Shown here piece by piece: positions 1 through 13,000 of a stretch of 64,000 bases of DNA (position 1 is its first letter; every line of letters starts with the position of its first letter). The notes beneath the pieces were generated by a model. That model did no database searches and had not been told where the DNA came from. It saw only the letters and a program-made list of their open reading frames with translations. The stretch is from Lepidonotus clava. Its lineage: Eukaryota > Annelida > Polychaeta > Phyllodocida > Polynoidae. A program made the translations under genes and the position numbers. The stretch lies in contig OW387148.1 in NCBI GenBank assembly GCA_936440205.1, forward strand, positions 37,483,003 through 37,547,002, in the 5' to 3' direction.

Positions 1-132
1 AACCAAGCACTGACCGGGAATTGAACCCAAAAACCACTTGGTCAGTGCTGGGTCCCCCCTATTGTCAGTAAATGTCACCTTATACGATCAGCAGGGGCTA
101 CTAAGGGTCTATTCTTACCCGGACCCCCACAG
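1..132 (+). repeat. SINE-like repeat, family 1, 3' part
   Basis: The sequence from the window edge matches the second half of the repeat at 17145-17455 and 23184-23420: a segment containing GGGAATTGAACCC, then a short spacer, then GGTCAGTGCTGGGTCCCCCC, and a tail ending GGACCCCCACAG. The tail also appears at 34000-34036. The 5' half lies outside the window. GGGAATTGAACCC read on the other strand resembles a tRNA B box, so a tRNA-related origin is possible but unproven. Confidence 0.6.
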
Positions 133-239
133 GGCTCACGGCTCCCTATCAGGGATTTTTTTATATATATATATTTTTGTTATTTTCCCTGAGTGGTTGG
201 TATCTGGGGAATATGATTGAACAGTTTGAGTTGAAATTA

Positions 240-1035
240 ACGTGTATTCCCTGAAAGGACACTCCCTCCCCAGTCTCCGTGGGCTGGCCGAGACCCGACT
301 CCCTCAGTCCCTGGGCCTGAGGCTGAGGCTGGGACGAGGAAGCCCTGACACACGCACTGACAGTACGACTAGAGACAAAACCACGGGGTTCATATCCAAA
401 CCCGTGTTACCACCCCATGATCCATCAAAACGAGCACACCCTGATCCTGATGGGTTCAGGCCTGGGTTATTATTGTCAAATTGACAGTTTCCGAAACCTT
501 CTCCCTCGATCTCTCCGACCGTCGCGCCGCCGCCCGCTGACCAAGGGAACGGCAGCGGCATGGCGGCCACGTCCGGCCAAATATTCCGTGAATTTACCTC
601 CAACTGAAGGCCTCCCCGTCCTCGCCCGACGTGCAGAACCTGTATCCGAACCTCCGAGAAGCCTTGGGCCAGGAGTCTGGCGTAATCCGACGATACACGA
701 CCTGGCAATGATCAGACAAACAGCGGAGACAGGGTGCTGTCACGGCAGGGATTATGTTATTGTAAGTAGCGGTCACGTGACCTGGGAGGAGTTAATGTAT
801 GCATGACGTCAGAAGGGGGTTTCCCGAGTCGGAGGGAATTCCCTTAGAATGGTTACAAAGTCGCTGGCGTTCGTTGCCAGGTCCGTTGCCATGGTGTTTG
901 CGGTGACGTCACTTTACAGAGACAGTTGGCCTCACCATCAACAATCCTAACTCAAACTGACGACACGGCTTAAAGCTAGACCATCAGGGCATCACAGACA
1001 CTCACTCACTCACTCACTCACTCAACAACAACAAG
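240..1035 (+). promoter_or_regulatory. CpG-rich promoter and 5' UTR of the host gene
   Basis: About 480-960 is far richer in CpG than the AT-rich surroundings (for example around 510-560 and 640-760) and carries CRE-like TGACGTCA-type sites (near 785 and 904) and CACGTGAC near 773. It ends in a CACT microsatellite (1000-1023) and the CAACAACAACAAG leader just before the proposed ATG at 1036. Open frames of 129 and 134 codons on opposite strands here are what GC-rich DNA gives by chance. The promoter role is inferred from position and composition; no transcription start can be read. Confidence 0.4.
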
Positions 1036-1042
1036 ATGTCAG
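1036..1042 (+). CDS. Host gene exon 1 (coding part)
   Basis: ATGTCAG followed by GTTGGT. The ATG sits in a favourable context (ACAACAAGATGT), follows a CpG-rich region, and its phase (one base left over) joins GT of exon 2 to make a Gly codon. The donor is weak, so this exon is less sure than the rest. Confidence 0.5.
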
Positions 1043-4000
1043 GTTGGTTTAACCTAAATTTATTCAGCTATCTAAGGCCCTTTTTGGATTTTTCAGTTAG
1101 ATCTAGGTGTACTAATTTTTGTTTCTTTTTTCTGTCGCATGTCATTTATTTCCCCATTGAAACACTAGATCTACATGATGGTTGTATGGCCACCAGCGGG
1201 AGTTAGAGTAGTGGCGTGTATTCTCGGCGGTAACTGGAGAACTCGGTCCGCAGGAGAACTCGGGCCAGGAGAACTCGGTCCGCAGGAGAACTCGGCCCTC
1301 CTTCATATTATAGTCATTTACCAGTAGATTTGGGGTCTAGGACTACGTCATTCGTATTTTGCAAGGCCTAAGTCTCCATTATATTTATAATCTCTGATGA
1401 AAATTTAAAATCATAAATAGACTGACCGTAGGTTATGGATTCACGCTATCATAGCGGCTATGGTCCTATGGAGTATGGTTTTAATTCATACAACATAAAT
1501 ACATAGATTAGACTAACTTAGTCTTATAGCTACGTTCAGAGTGTCGGAAAAAGTGTAGACAGATAACAACTAGATCTATTATCAAATATATATGAATAAA
1601 TAAAGATTGTTCTCAGTAAACTGAATAGATCTATTGACGGACCGAGATCTCCAACGGACCGAGTTCTCCTGGACCGAGTTCTCCTGTGGACCGAGTTCTC
1701 CAGTATTCTTATCGGCAGGGGTCCATTATCGGCACCCCTCAATCAAATTGTGATATTACAAATAATCATTAGAGTAGAGAAGCCAGTTTCCGCACATCAC
1801 TAGTTCTTGCGCATTTTACGCATTTTTATGAACTCATTTTTTATAAATCCACTTGAAACCCGTTATTTCACCCTGGGACACATAAGGGCATGATTGCCTG
1901 ATAAATTGGATGCTTTTTAAATTGTTATTGCAAATATTTTATAAGCAAAAACGTGTTGCAATATCCCTGTTTAATGAAAAACTGCCAGGAGCCTTATAAA
2001 ATGATTTTTTTCTCAAATAACAAATAAAAGTGTAGTCTATTCAATAAAAAAAGAAATCTTAAGCCTTAATCTTAATCACCTTAAATTAATTTCTGTAAAA
2101 TTTGTAGCCTTAAGTTAAGGCTAAAAATTTTTACAGAAATTAATTTAAGGTGATATTCCGTCATATTGATATCAGAAATGAAATTTGTTATCTATATTTG
2201 AGAAATTAGACCCCTGCGTGAAAACTAGGCCTAAAGACAAAAAATAAGGCAGTTGCCAGTTTTCGCGCATTTTTCACCTATTTTTCCGAATTTTCCGAAT
2301 TTCCAACAATTTTTTTCATATATAAGCTTGAAAGATTATTCAAGCAAGCTTTCATATATTTGTTATACAGTTTCCTAAGCCATATAAACCCAAGAGTTGA
2401 TGCTTACTTTTTTTGTCTTTTATTTTGGAGAATTAGTGCTGCATGATGTCATTTAATGAAAATGCACAAATATGCGTATTTTCTGCTATTTATTATAAGA
2501 CCAATTTTCTAGATTTCCCAAGGAACATAGCATTGCTGATGTGTATATAATGAATTAAGATTATAAAGACAACTATTTTAAGTAGCAAATATCAAAAGAT
2601 AATGTTTTTCTGATTCTCCAGATATGACGTTTTTTATCTATTGAAGATTTGTACTCATTTTACAGCTAAAATATGCATAAATGCGTGAAAATTGACACCA
2701 AAATGCGCGAAAATAGGCTCCAGGTGCGCGAAAACTGAAGAATGAGCCTCTGAAAGTAAATCATTGTGATATTATACAAAAATATTTCCAAACATTTTCT
2801 TTTATTATGATTATGTACGTAGACGTTATTCCACTATATATAGGTGAAAAAAAACTAAATAAATTCCCTTTTTCTCTAAATATTTTGTTGAAATGTAATT
2901 TCTGGTCCTAAGTGCGCGAAAACTGGCTCCTCTACTCTATGCTTTTTAGACTCTAAAACAAATGGAAATTGAAAATTAGTTTTTATTTCATAATTTAGTT
3001 ATAGAGTGACATTGTCCAAGCTGTTATTAGATAACATCACATTTAAAAGAAATATTTTGTTTCATCATCAACTGTCTAGAAAAGGCCATCTTATCTCAAT
3101 CAATAAGGTAGAGATGTTATTTTATTTCTCTAGTAGACCTCTAAAATTAGAAATATATCTTTAGTTCGATATCTATAGGTAAAAACAATTCAAAGACTAA
3201 TATATTTTGAAATTACCTTTCCTTTAGGTAGAAGAACAAGTCTTACAGTATGGGTGCCGATAATACACTCCATTCAATGCCTGTGTCTTGTATTATCGGC
3301 AGGGCTGTTATATTGTTTTAATAATAAGCCAGTAAATATCAGAGCAATGGGTTAACACGCAAATAATCATTAAGAATCGAGAAAAATAATGTCAATCAAT
3401 GTAATGCTTAGCAATATTAGATGTCAAAATACTCTTCCTTAAATGTAAATTATATAAAAACAAGCTACATCTAAATTTGCATAGAATATCAAGTAATTTT
3501 AACAGGTTTATTTTAATCATTTTAGAATGTCGAAATAATATTCAATTCTAAATCTCGATTTTAAGCACAGCGTTCTTGAGGATAATAAGAAGGAATCATA
3601 GTTCAATTTTTCTTGCAGAAATTATTATTTTATTCAATTCACCCAATGTATTGATGATTCACATGAAAGGGTCACTTTAGGGTGCCAATAATACCAGACA
3701 GGTGCCTATAATACACTCCAAAACATGAAAAATATTTGAAATAATATATTCTATACTTTGCTTTGCAAATCATCTACCACACCTCCAGGGGTTGTAAATA
3801 TGTTCAGACCACCTTATTGGACACGTTTTGATTACAGCTTAGGAGCAATAAGGACACATTGATACAAAATGCCCTAAGGTGCTGATAATACCCTCCACTA
3901 CTCTATATCATTTATAACCCCCTCTGGCTGAGAGGGAGTTATAACCAGAAATATAACTCCTCCTGCCAAGCAGCTGGTAAAAAAATGAAAAATCTTTATC

Positions 4001-7000
4001 AAATCACATTTTTTCAAAATTTATGGTGAAATAGAATAAAGAACACCCTCCAGGGAGTTATTTGAGAAGCAATAACCCCCGTGGAGCCCCAGGAAGCCCT
4101 TGGCCTACGGCCGCGGGCTTCCTGGGGCTTCGTGAGGGTTATTGCTCCTCAAATAACTCCCTGGCGGGCGTTCTTATTATATTATCTTTTTAAAGCCTCT
4201 GTCATTGTCACTACACGGGAATCTGAAGCGACGTGGAGTATGCACGCCCTCTTCTTTGTTTACATAATTCTCGATGCTGATTGGCCATCACCATGGCAAC
4301 GGTGGTCACGTGACGGTTTCTTGCGCTCCGGTGCGTAACTATAATCGGTAGCTTTTTAACTTGAATCTTGAATCTTGAATCCTCGGGCGATGGGGGGCGT
4401 ATTTTCCTTCGAAAGGCACAATAAGCTCCTGCTAGCCATTACATAAAATAGTATAAACATTGCAAAGTGCACCTATTTTACCATTTTCCTCAATTAGATT
4501 TAGCACTATCACATATTCTACCTCCCTAATATATATTATAATAAGAACACCCGCCAGGGAGTTATTTGAGAAGCAATAACACCCACGAAGCCCCAGGAAG
4601 CCCGCGGCCGTAGGCCAAGGGCTTCCTGGGGCTTCACGGGGGTTATTGCTTCTCAAATGACTCCCTGGAGGGTGTTCTTTATTTTATTTCACCACTAATA
4701 GGAGAAATTAAAGTTTAAGTGTGTTACTTTGATGATTGAAATTTGCAAATTAATGCCAGAGGGAGTTATATTTCAATAACTCCTGCGGGAGTTATATTTG
4801 TGACTATAACCCCCTCTGGCTGAGAGGGGGTTATAAACCCCTATAACTCCCTCTGGCGGCCATATAACCACCATGTAGTGTTTCAGTGGGGAAATAAATC
4901 ATGCCATGGAACATTCTTTTTTCACTTCAAATTACTGGGTAATATCAGTTACCCTAATTTAACGTTAGTTCTATTATTAACGTTTTTGAGACAATTATAC
5001 TGAAATTCAAGTCAATAATTTGAAAAAGTGGTGCAACTGTCTAAAAATAGGTGACTGTCCGAAAATTGGTGAATCTCCTTGTTACAGCGCGGCAAAATTC
5101 TCACTAGGCGATTTTACCGACGACTGGCGGTGAGCAACTGCGAGAATCGCTGGTGAAATCGTCACCAATTCATATTACATACTAACAGGTGATTTTACCA
5201 GCGTTTCTCGCAGTTGCCCATCGCCAGTCATCGTGGGTATGGGGCTTTACGCTGCAAGGCTGCTAAAAACGCGAAACATTGTGACATTGAAACTATGGTA
5301 AAGTTACAACGCCTGTTACAATGTCTCATGGCATTACAGGAACTAGGGGGAGAGGCGTCAAAAGTCAGACGGTAGTCAAAAGTTGGACACTTTTAGTATA
5401 TTTTTTGAAGTGCATTACAACCCGTCTAAAAACGCATTTTAAGGGCTATTTGACATCATTTTTGAATTCCCCAGCAAAAGTTGGGGTTAACACTTGTTAA
5501 CCTGGGCCCTGTTGTAAGATTCAGTATTGCGACACCTAATAAATCCCGGTACTTCCGGTTCCGCCCACCTCGTGGTTAGTCTGGTTTCTGTAATATGGTA
5601 TCAGTGTGGGATTTAAAACATTTTTTCATGATGTTAAAGGTGGGGAACTGAAGTCATTTTGATGTACGGTGGTACAGTAAGTTGTTGACTTCTAACCTGA
5701 CCGAAAGATTTGTATTGACATTGCCTGTATTTTGTATTTTTGGTGTTCAGTAGTCAGAACCCTAAGCTGTAAGTTTACCTATTCTGACATTCAGTAAAGT
5801 GTCATTGTGTAGTGTCAACATAGTTTTATTGATACAAGTGTTAGTGTCAGTATGTTTTTACATAGGTAGTAGTGTCAGTACACCCTTAGGTGTTGGTACA
5901 GCATGTTGTAACGCGTGCAAGTTGTTTGTATACCCCTGTTGAGACAGAGTGTGTATAGTCATCGCATTTGTGACAGAATTGTCTGTTGTCAAAAAAATAA
6001 TTGTGGCCAATGTATGTAGTCAGCCATGTCTTCAAGTATTTTCAAAGACCCAAAAGAGCTAGATTTTCAGGGCAATGTTGCCCAGACGTGGTGGTTCGCG
6101 AAGACCCTGTGGAGTTTATGGTAGTCGCTAGTAAAAATCCTATCATAGGTCTTACCATTTGCGAAGAGCTCAGTCTCGTAAAGTTTGTTGACGATGTCAA
6201 GCAGTCCGGTTCATTAAAGCAAATCCTAAAAGACCCAAAGTACAAGTCTGTCTTTAAAGGTCTGGATCATATCTAAGGTATAATGTATGATATAAAGATG
6301 AAGTCCGATACAAAACCTGTTGTAAACCCTCCACATAAGGTACCTCACCCACTACAAAAAAGGTTAAAGGACGTGCTCAACAAAATGTGTAAGCAAGGTA
6401 TTATAGAGCCTGTGACAGAACCTACAGACTGGGTAAATTCTCTTGTTATTGTTGAGAAAAAGTCTGGCACGCTGCGACTTTGTATCGACCCTAAGTCTCT
6501 GAACGAGGGTATCCAGCGAGAGCATTACCCTATGCGTACAGTTGAGGAGGTTGCCGCTTGTTTAGCTGGTAAAAAGGTATTTTCTGTATTAGACACAGGT
6601 CAAGCATTTTATCAGATTGAGGTTACAGAGGCCACGTCAAGGCTCCTAACGTTCAACTCGCCATTTGGGCGATATAAGTTTTTCGTTGCCGTTTGGTATT
6701 TCGTCAGCTTCAGAGGGATGAGAGCGTACCATCACCAGTATATTCGATGACATCCCAGGTGTAGAGGTCATAAGGGATGACATACTTATTGCAGGTAAAG
6801 ACGTAGATGAGCATGACGCTGTTTTGAGAAAGGTGTTAGACAGGGCACTAGAGAAAGGTCTAGGTCTGGATTCTGAGAAATGTAGTATCACAGTAGAGTC
6901 TGTAACTTAACAGGGCCATGTTTTCTCCAACTAAGGCGTAAAAGTCGATCGACAAAAGTTAGTGCCATAACAGATTTTCCAACGCCCGAGAGCGTAGAAG

Positions 7001-10000
7001 ATGTAACCCGATGGTTGGGTATGGTGATGTATGTTGGTAAGTTCGTACCTAATCTGTCCGAAAAGTGCGCACCATTACGGCTTCTGCAAAACGCAGACAT
7101 TTCTCCATAGTACCCACAGAGTGATGGTTTTGCTGAGAGCCAGGTCAAGATTGTGAAAAATATCCTTAAAAAGGTAAAACATTCTAAGTGTGATATCGAT
7201 CTGGCTATTCTAGAATGGAGAACAATCCCGTTCAAGATCTAGGTTCTCCAGCCCAGTTATCGCAAGGGCGTATACTGTGTTCTACCTTACCAGCTACATT
7301 AAACCAGCTCCGTCCAAAACCTATTACTGTGAACATATCAACCGTGCTTGAATGTAAGGCCGATAAAGGTAAATTTTATTACGATAAAGGTGCTCTATCT
7401 CAGGAGCGACCAGAGCTGGAACAGGGTGAAAAGGTTCGCATGCGTACACAATCAGGTTGGTTACCCGCAAAAGTCACCGAGAAATGTACTGAGCCTTGCT
7501 CATATTTTGTACAAAGGGGAACGAGAGTGTATCATCGTAACAGACGTGATATCATGCAATCGTCTGACGTTGAAACTCAGAATATCGATATACCCAAAGA
7601 ACGTCCTGTAGCTTCCAAGAAGGTCATTGAAAGGCCTGCAGCAAGCCCGATTGTATCCCCAACAACCACTTGTGTACCAAAAACCCCTATCCCAAAACCC
7701 AGTGTTGAAAACAAAACTGTTGAAATTCAAACTCCAGTTGATACGGGTAGGCAGGTGAAAAGCCCTGTAAAGGTTTATACAAGGAGTGGTAGAGAGGTAA
7801 AGATTCCCTCTAAATATAAGCAATCATGTTATCATGATCTGCAAGTTTATTATTTGCATGTATAACCTTAGATCTGTACTAAGGATTTTGTGCTTTAAAA
7901 AGCTATGTATAACTTTTATTTCACCCCCGATACAAAGTCGCCTATCTTTTAACACTGCGGACCACCTGCGAGCCGGCCCGGGCAATACAAGGTTTGTATT
8001 GCCCGGGCCTGACGTCACACCCGGGAAATCCAGGTCGGCCTGGGCGAGGTAAACAAAACGTAAACAAACGTAAACAACTACGCACAATATTCGCAAAATA
8101 ATCGCACAATTACTGTCCAAAACGCACAATTAGTAAACAAATATATAAGAGGAGATGAAATACCAACAGATTGACAATTATTTTTGTTTATTTTCGATGT
8201 TTTCAGCCTTCCGTAGTTTGGTTTAAAGGGAGGGGCCAGTGACCAAAAGTTAGTATACTGTCGTGATCCTTACCATCCAGGGAATAACCATACCAAATTT
8301 TACACTTTTATCTCTTTTAGTTTCTATTTTATGCACATTTTTGTGTTTCAAACTTAGCTTCTCTGCCTGCATCTGACAATGCCTGCACAGAGCATTAATC
8401 TGTTTGTGACGTCACAAGCAGAACAGTTGAAAAAATATAAAAATAAGAAAAAATGCAAAAAGAAATTTGTCACATGTTCTTTGTAAGTCTAAAAGAGGTT
8501 ACAATGGCAAAATTAAATGATTCATAAAAGAAAATGCGAAAAAATATAATTTTTATGGAATTTAGAAATTTGAAATTTGAATATAACTGTCATTTTATGT
8601 GACGTCACATACAGACACCCTGTGTCAGGTGTGCAGGGGTTTCAATATGTGACCTGATATATAGACAAGATTTCCTAGGCAAGATATCAATATAATAGTT
8701 ATAAGATTGTTTTGTATTCATATTAAAGCGTCATATCTTCTGTATAAGATGAGAATTTTACAAAATCGAAATTTCACTGGCCCCTCTCTTTAAGTACGCT
8801 AGATGGCGCCGTAAGTACGCCAAGGTGTGCCGTAAGTACGCTAGATGGCGCTGTAGGTACGCCGTAAACAAAAGTAAACAAACTCGCAAACTATGCGTAA
8901 AATAGATCGATTTATTTGAAATTTTGAAAAGATAAGAGGAGTAGGGGGTGAAATAAATTCGATACTAACCTTGTCTGGGACCCTGAGCCTTGTATCTCGT
9001 CTCGGGGTTTGGTTTGCCCAGGGTCCGCTCTCGGGCCCTGCGGGCCCTCTAGCGGACCCTGGGCAAACCAAACCCCTCGCCGAGATACGGCGCCCAGGAT
9101 CCCAGCCCGGTCAGTATCTACTTAATATTATTATCATATTGTCAGATCTGAAAAGATAAATATAAAAAGGTTTATCCTGATGTAACAACCAAAATTGTAT
9201 TGATTCAACTATATCACTCACTATGTCATGACTATTTTATTGTTCATGTATGGGAAACATCTTTGTGAAAGATCTATATATTGTGTGTGATTATCCTAAA
9301 GGAGGAGATGTTGTAAGATTCAGTATTGCGACACCTAATAAATCCCGGCACTTTCGGTTTCGCCCACCTCGTGGTTAGTCTGGTTTCTGTAACAGGCCCG
9401 GTGGCTCGTAGCGACGTTAATTACGCCAACTCACCATAATTAACATAGAAAAGATAATCATAATTTAAATTAGTGCTTAATCATGATTAAAATGAATGGC
9501 TCGTAATGGCACCTAGAGGAATTGAAAAATGCATTTTCATTGGCCTAACCTTAATTACATTCACTGTAATCATGATTAAGGTCTAAATATTTAATCTAAC
9601 TCAGGTAGTTAAATTTAGAGGTGATTAAGGCTAATTAGGACTTACGAGATGTGGAATTTGAATGATTTAATCAAGTTTAGAATGTTTCTATGACTACATG
9701 AGCTCTTAATCAACAGCACTTAATCAACTTACAAAGTTACGAGCCGTCGGGCCCAGGCCCCATCGACTCGTAACTGTGGAGCCTAGATTTACATGGATTA
9801 AGCCACTGTTGTCGTAGCAACGTTCTTATCTAAGCTAAAAAGATTAAATTCAAAGGCTCGTAATGTCTAATCCAGTCTAATCCTCTCCTAATCTAACCCT
9901 ACGGGTCAGATTAAATATCTTGCCCTTAAACAGGTTTTCATGGGATCGGATTAAGGATAGACCAATCATGGCCCGACGTCTCGTAACTCCCCTAATCCAC

Positions 10001-13000
10001 TGTAATCTCCCGGATTGAATTAGACTGTATTACACAGGATTAGTAAAAAAAAGAAAAAAATTGGATTAAGGGGAACGGCTCGTAGCACCTACAAGTGCCT
10101 TTGTAACAACAAATATGATTGGTCTAGCCTTAATCTGATCCCATGAAAACCTGATTAAGTACTAGATATTTAATCTTACCCTAGGTGACAATAGGTGGTG
10201 ATACCTGAGAGATACTGGCATCCTTAAAGGGCTATGGACAATTTCTTAAGAATAAATTACAGGAAACAAGTCTTTTCACATACCACGGTAGTTAAAGTAG
10301 ATGAGACCAGTTATTCAGGAAAAAATAACTAAACAACAATCTATAAACCTTCTAGGGAAGGTAAAATTCATGTACATTTGTTATGTTATCATTCTTGGTT
10401 CAAAAATACAATCGTTACAGGCAACTATGGCTATTAATACAGAGTTTTAGCAACCACAACGTATCTCAATATGTTAACATAATGCCAAAACTTTAAGGCA
10501 ACATCACAGACTATTGATGCTGCACAAAGGTAGAGAATAATTCACATTGCGCATGAAATTAGTTGTATAGAGATATAATGAAGAGAACGTCACCAGTTGC
10601 AAGTAAGAGAATTAAAGAAAGTATTCCAAATTATAGGAATTATCATATCATATAGTTTAAAGGTAGCATGAGCTGCTGGTAGGTGTAAATATACCTGTCG
10701 CGCAATAGCAGACAGGGTGCATCTCCCAGCAAGCGTCGATGCTCGGGGAAAATCAATACCAGACTGCTATATATCGGGTAAAACCGATGGTTACGGCAGA
10801 GAGCACTATTACGTTTGGACAGACACGAGTCTTAAGGATTCTAAGGGGTTTAGATAGCTACAAGTAGAAAAGGACATCTGATGACTACTGAAGGAACTAC
10901 TGTGTTGAGAGCAGATGTAAGAGCAGGCGGACTCTTAGGAGAAAGCTCATTCTTCATCCACTGGACTTTTGACCTGAGGATTATTAACCATCATTGCACT
11001 GGCTCTGTATGCATCTGCGTCATCCACCAAATAAACCTGACTTTCAGCCAAGCGTTGTTCGCGTTGTGGAAATGAACGCCCATCTCGTGAACTTACCTAC
11101 CACTTGACTAGCACTTATGAAAAGAGTGATAGAGGCAGTAACATTTAACATCATAAGAACAGTTCCCCAATTATTAATCAACTACATAATAACAACTAGC
11201 GTTCAATGCCATATATATGATAGACAATGATTTATTTATTGATCAAAGAAGGAAAGAATTGTACCCATCAGACATAATTTTGAAATAGGTCATTACAGCT
11301 GAGATAAGAGATACGTTGCGTTTGTGTTACGGGATGCATTGGGGGTTGCTAAAACTCTCTAATAAGAAGGCCCGGGGGGGGGGGGGGTCATCAGAGGGTG
11401 GCTGTATGGCCCATATGGCTTCAGCCTCAGTACGTACAATCCCCATGCATCGTACAGGCACCCAAGGACGTCCCTTAAGGGTCTTCTATATTTTATTCTA
11501 TACCAACTTCACAGTGCCTATTCCTTAAGCATTGTCCTTCCCCGCGAGGAAAGGTGGGGTCACAGTTAGGGTTATTTCCCTGCAGGGAAATAATCTGAAT
11601 TATTTCCCCGCATGGAAATAATGGTGCTGCGCAGGGAAAAAAGAGAATTTGTCTTGTTCTTCGTGGGTTAATGGGTAAATTCTCAGGGTTATTGGTATAG
11701 AATAAAACAAGAGGGTGTCAGTATGGCCACCGGGTTCGATACCCTACTCTTTTCAAAGAGTGGCAAGGGGTCTTTAATGTACAATGCCCCATAGAAAGGA
11801 CACAACACACCCGGCCTTTGATGACCCTGTTGGGGGCACAGTGTTCCCCTTTTAGTCGCCTCCTACGACAAGCAGGGGATACTGAGGGAACATTCTTCCC
11901 AGGGAGCTCTAACAGGAGCCCCCACCCTGGTCCCCCACGGGGTACCCCCCCCCCCCCCCCCCCCCTCTGAGAAGAATGTGTCCTCAGTAGCCCTTGCTGT
12001 TCGCAGAAGGTGACAAATGGGGAGATCAGACTCGGTAGATCAATTGGTAGAGTGCCCTCTCTGAGTCTGGGAGGTCTTGGGATTTATCCCTGGCTGAGTC
12101 ACACCAAAGACAATGGTAGTGGTCATGCCTATGACATGACATCTCTGTGTGGCGGTGTCACATCTGGAGAGTCGGCTCACGTGGAAAGTCGGCGGTGGGC
12201 GATAATAAAGCTAGAATCGGATTTGCGCATGCGTGTGGCAAATGTTCTTAATCCCAAACCATGTTTTGTCAATCAATTCTTTAAGGTTGTAATGTGTAGC
12301 AAGCTAAATATATATCCCTCTCATCTTTTAAATATTTGGGATTCATACCTAAATGGCTAACTCGTCCCTATTCCACAGTTTGTGGAAAAAGTACCTGTCG
12401 AAACTAAACCAGGACTTCCTGTCTAGGACTTTCCACATGAGCCGACTCTCCAGATGTGACAGCAGCACTATTAACATGACTAAAACACCAAGTGGCTGGG
12501 AATCACGGACCGAAGACTGCCTTTATTAACAAAATTAAATGAAAGAGAAAAAATTAAAAATTGAAATAGTAATAATAGTCAAGTGATGTGCTATGTGGTA
12601 AACATCTGGCCCCTCAGAGGGCTGGCTTAATAATGGTGGACCCCAGTGTCAGCGGGGCGTGCTAGGCAGGTAGCCTGTGGAGCCCTCTGTTGTAGGGTTA
12701 ATACATATATAAACTCAGTTTATATACCACATTAACATGACTTAAACACTAAGTGGCTGGAAATCGCGGACCGAAGTCTGCCAACTGCCAAGTAAAGCGA
12801 AAGCCAATGATGAGAGAAGAGATAGATAGCCTTATCCTAGACAACTCTTCTTAAGTGTTCAAATTGGTCACCTTATGAAAGAGCTAAACCAAACAAGTAA
12901 TCCTCGAAAAACTCTTCTCGAAGTAACATCGTTGACAACTCTTCCATATCGCCGTGAGAGAAGATGAGACTCTTCGGTCAGTGTCTATGCGACCTTGTAA

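Larger units (their letters stand above)
1206..3903. mobile_element. TA-flanked foldback, word GTGTATTATCGGCA
   Basis: Termini are GAGTAGTGG and CCACTACTC, flanked by TA at 1204-1205 and 3904-3905. The word recurs in both orientations (near 1218, 1708, 1730, 3255, 3290, 3690, 3880). It sits inside the outer element (GGGAGT TA TA junction) and is itself split by the elements at 1233-1703 and 1772-2937. No coding potential. A 2-bp TA duplication fits a mariner-like transposase, by inference. Confidence 0.55.
1144..4902. mobile_element. Outer foldback element with nested insertions
   Basis: The left end (1144-1203) and right end (4845-4902) are inverted copies: ATTTATTTCCCC, then GAAACACTA, then GG(T/C)(T/C)GTATGGCC-like sequence and CAGCGGGAGTTA against CAGAGGGAGTTATA. 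A third copy of this end lies at 37345-37400. The left arm is interrupted at a TA by the element at 1206-3903. Noncoding; class not identifiable. Confidence 0.55.
5510..9394 (+). mobile_element. Ty3/Gypsy LTR retrotransposon fossil with 86-bp LTRs
   Basis: LTRs at 5510-5595 and 9309-9394 start TGTTGTAAG and end TGTAA(T/C)A. GGCCC target duplications lie at 5505-5509 and 9395-9399. A primer site begins TGGTATCAGTG at 5596, and a purine tract AAAGGAGGAGA ends at 9308. Reverse transcriptase and integrase C-terminal sequence are visible inside. LTRs this short are known in the Mag lineage, which fits. The LTRs differ at about 4 of 86 positions, so the copy is old. It is broken at several points and shorter than a whole element. 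MITE-type elements at 7910-8060, 8227-8789 and 8948-9130 landed in it later. Confidence 0.85.
5501..9760. mobile_element. MITE with CCTGGGCCCG termini, split by a Gypsy element
   Basis: The right end (about 9738-9760) reads TACGAGCCGTCGGGCCCAGG. Its inverse, CCTGGGCCCGACGGCTCGTA, matches a left end divided between 5501-5509 and 9400-9413. The MITE proper is therefore about 370 bases, opened by insertion of the 5510-9394 LTR element with a GGCCC duplication. Internal CTCGTA words and TTAATCATGATTAA-like sequence occur in both orientations. Confidence 0.55.

Noticed and set aside
304-806. Overlapping 134-codon (minus) and 129-codon (plus) frames in the CpG-rich region
   Set aside because: No recognisable domain, opposite strands open over the same GC-rich DNA, and the position fits a promoter; chance ORFs.
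4081-4656. 85- and 74-codon frames in palindromic repeats
   Set aside because: They arise from inverted copies of one palindrome and mirror each other; not genes.
11316-11528. 70-codon frame across a poly(G) run
   Set aside because: Low-complexity glycine stretch inside repeat sequence.
12028-12110. Functional tRNA gene
   Set aside because: A and B boxes are degenerate and no acceptor or anticodon stems close; a SINE head fits better.
12010-12360. 116-codon frame
   Set aside because: Runs through a tRNA-derived SINE and a MITE; not a gene.
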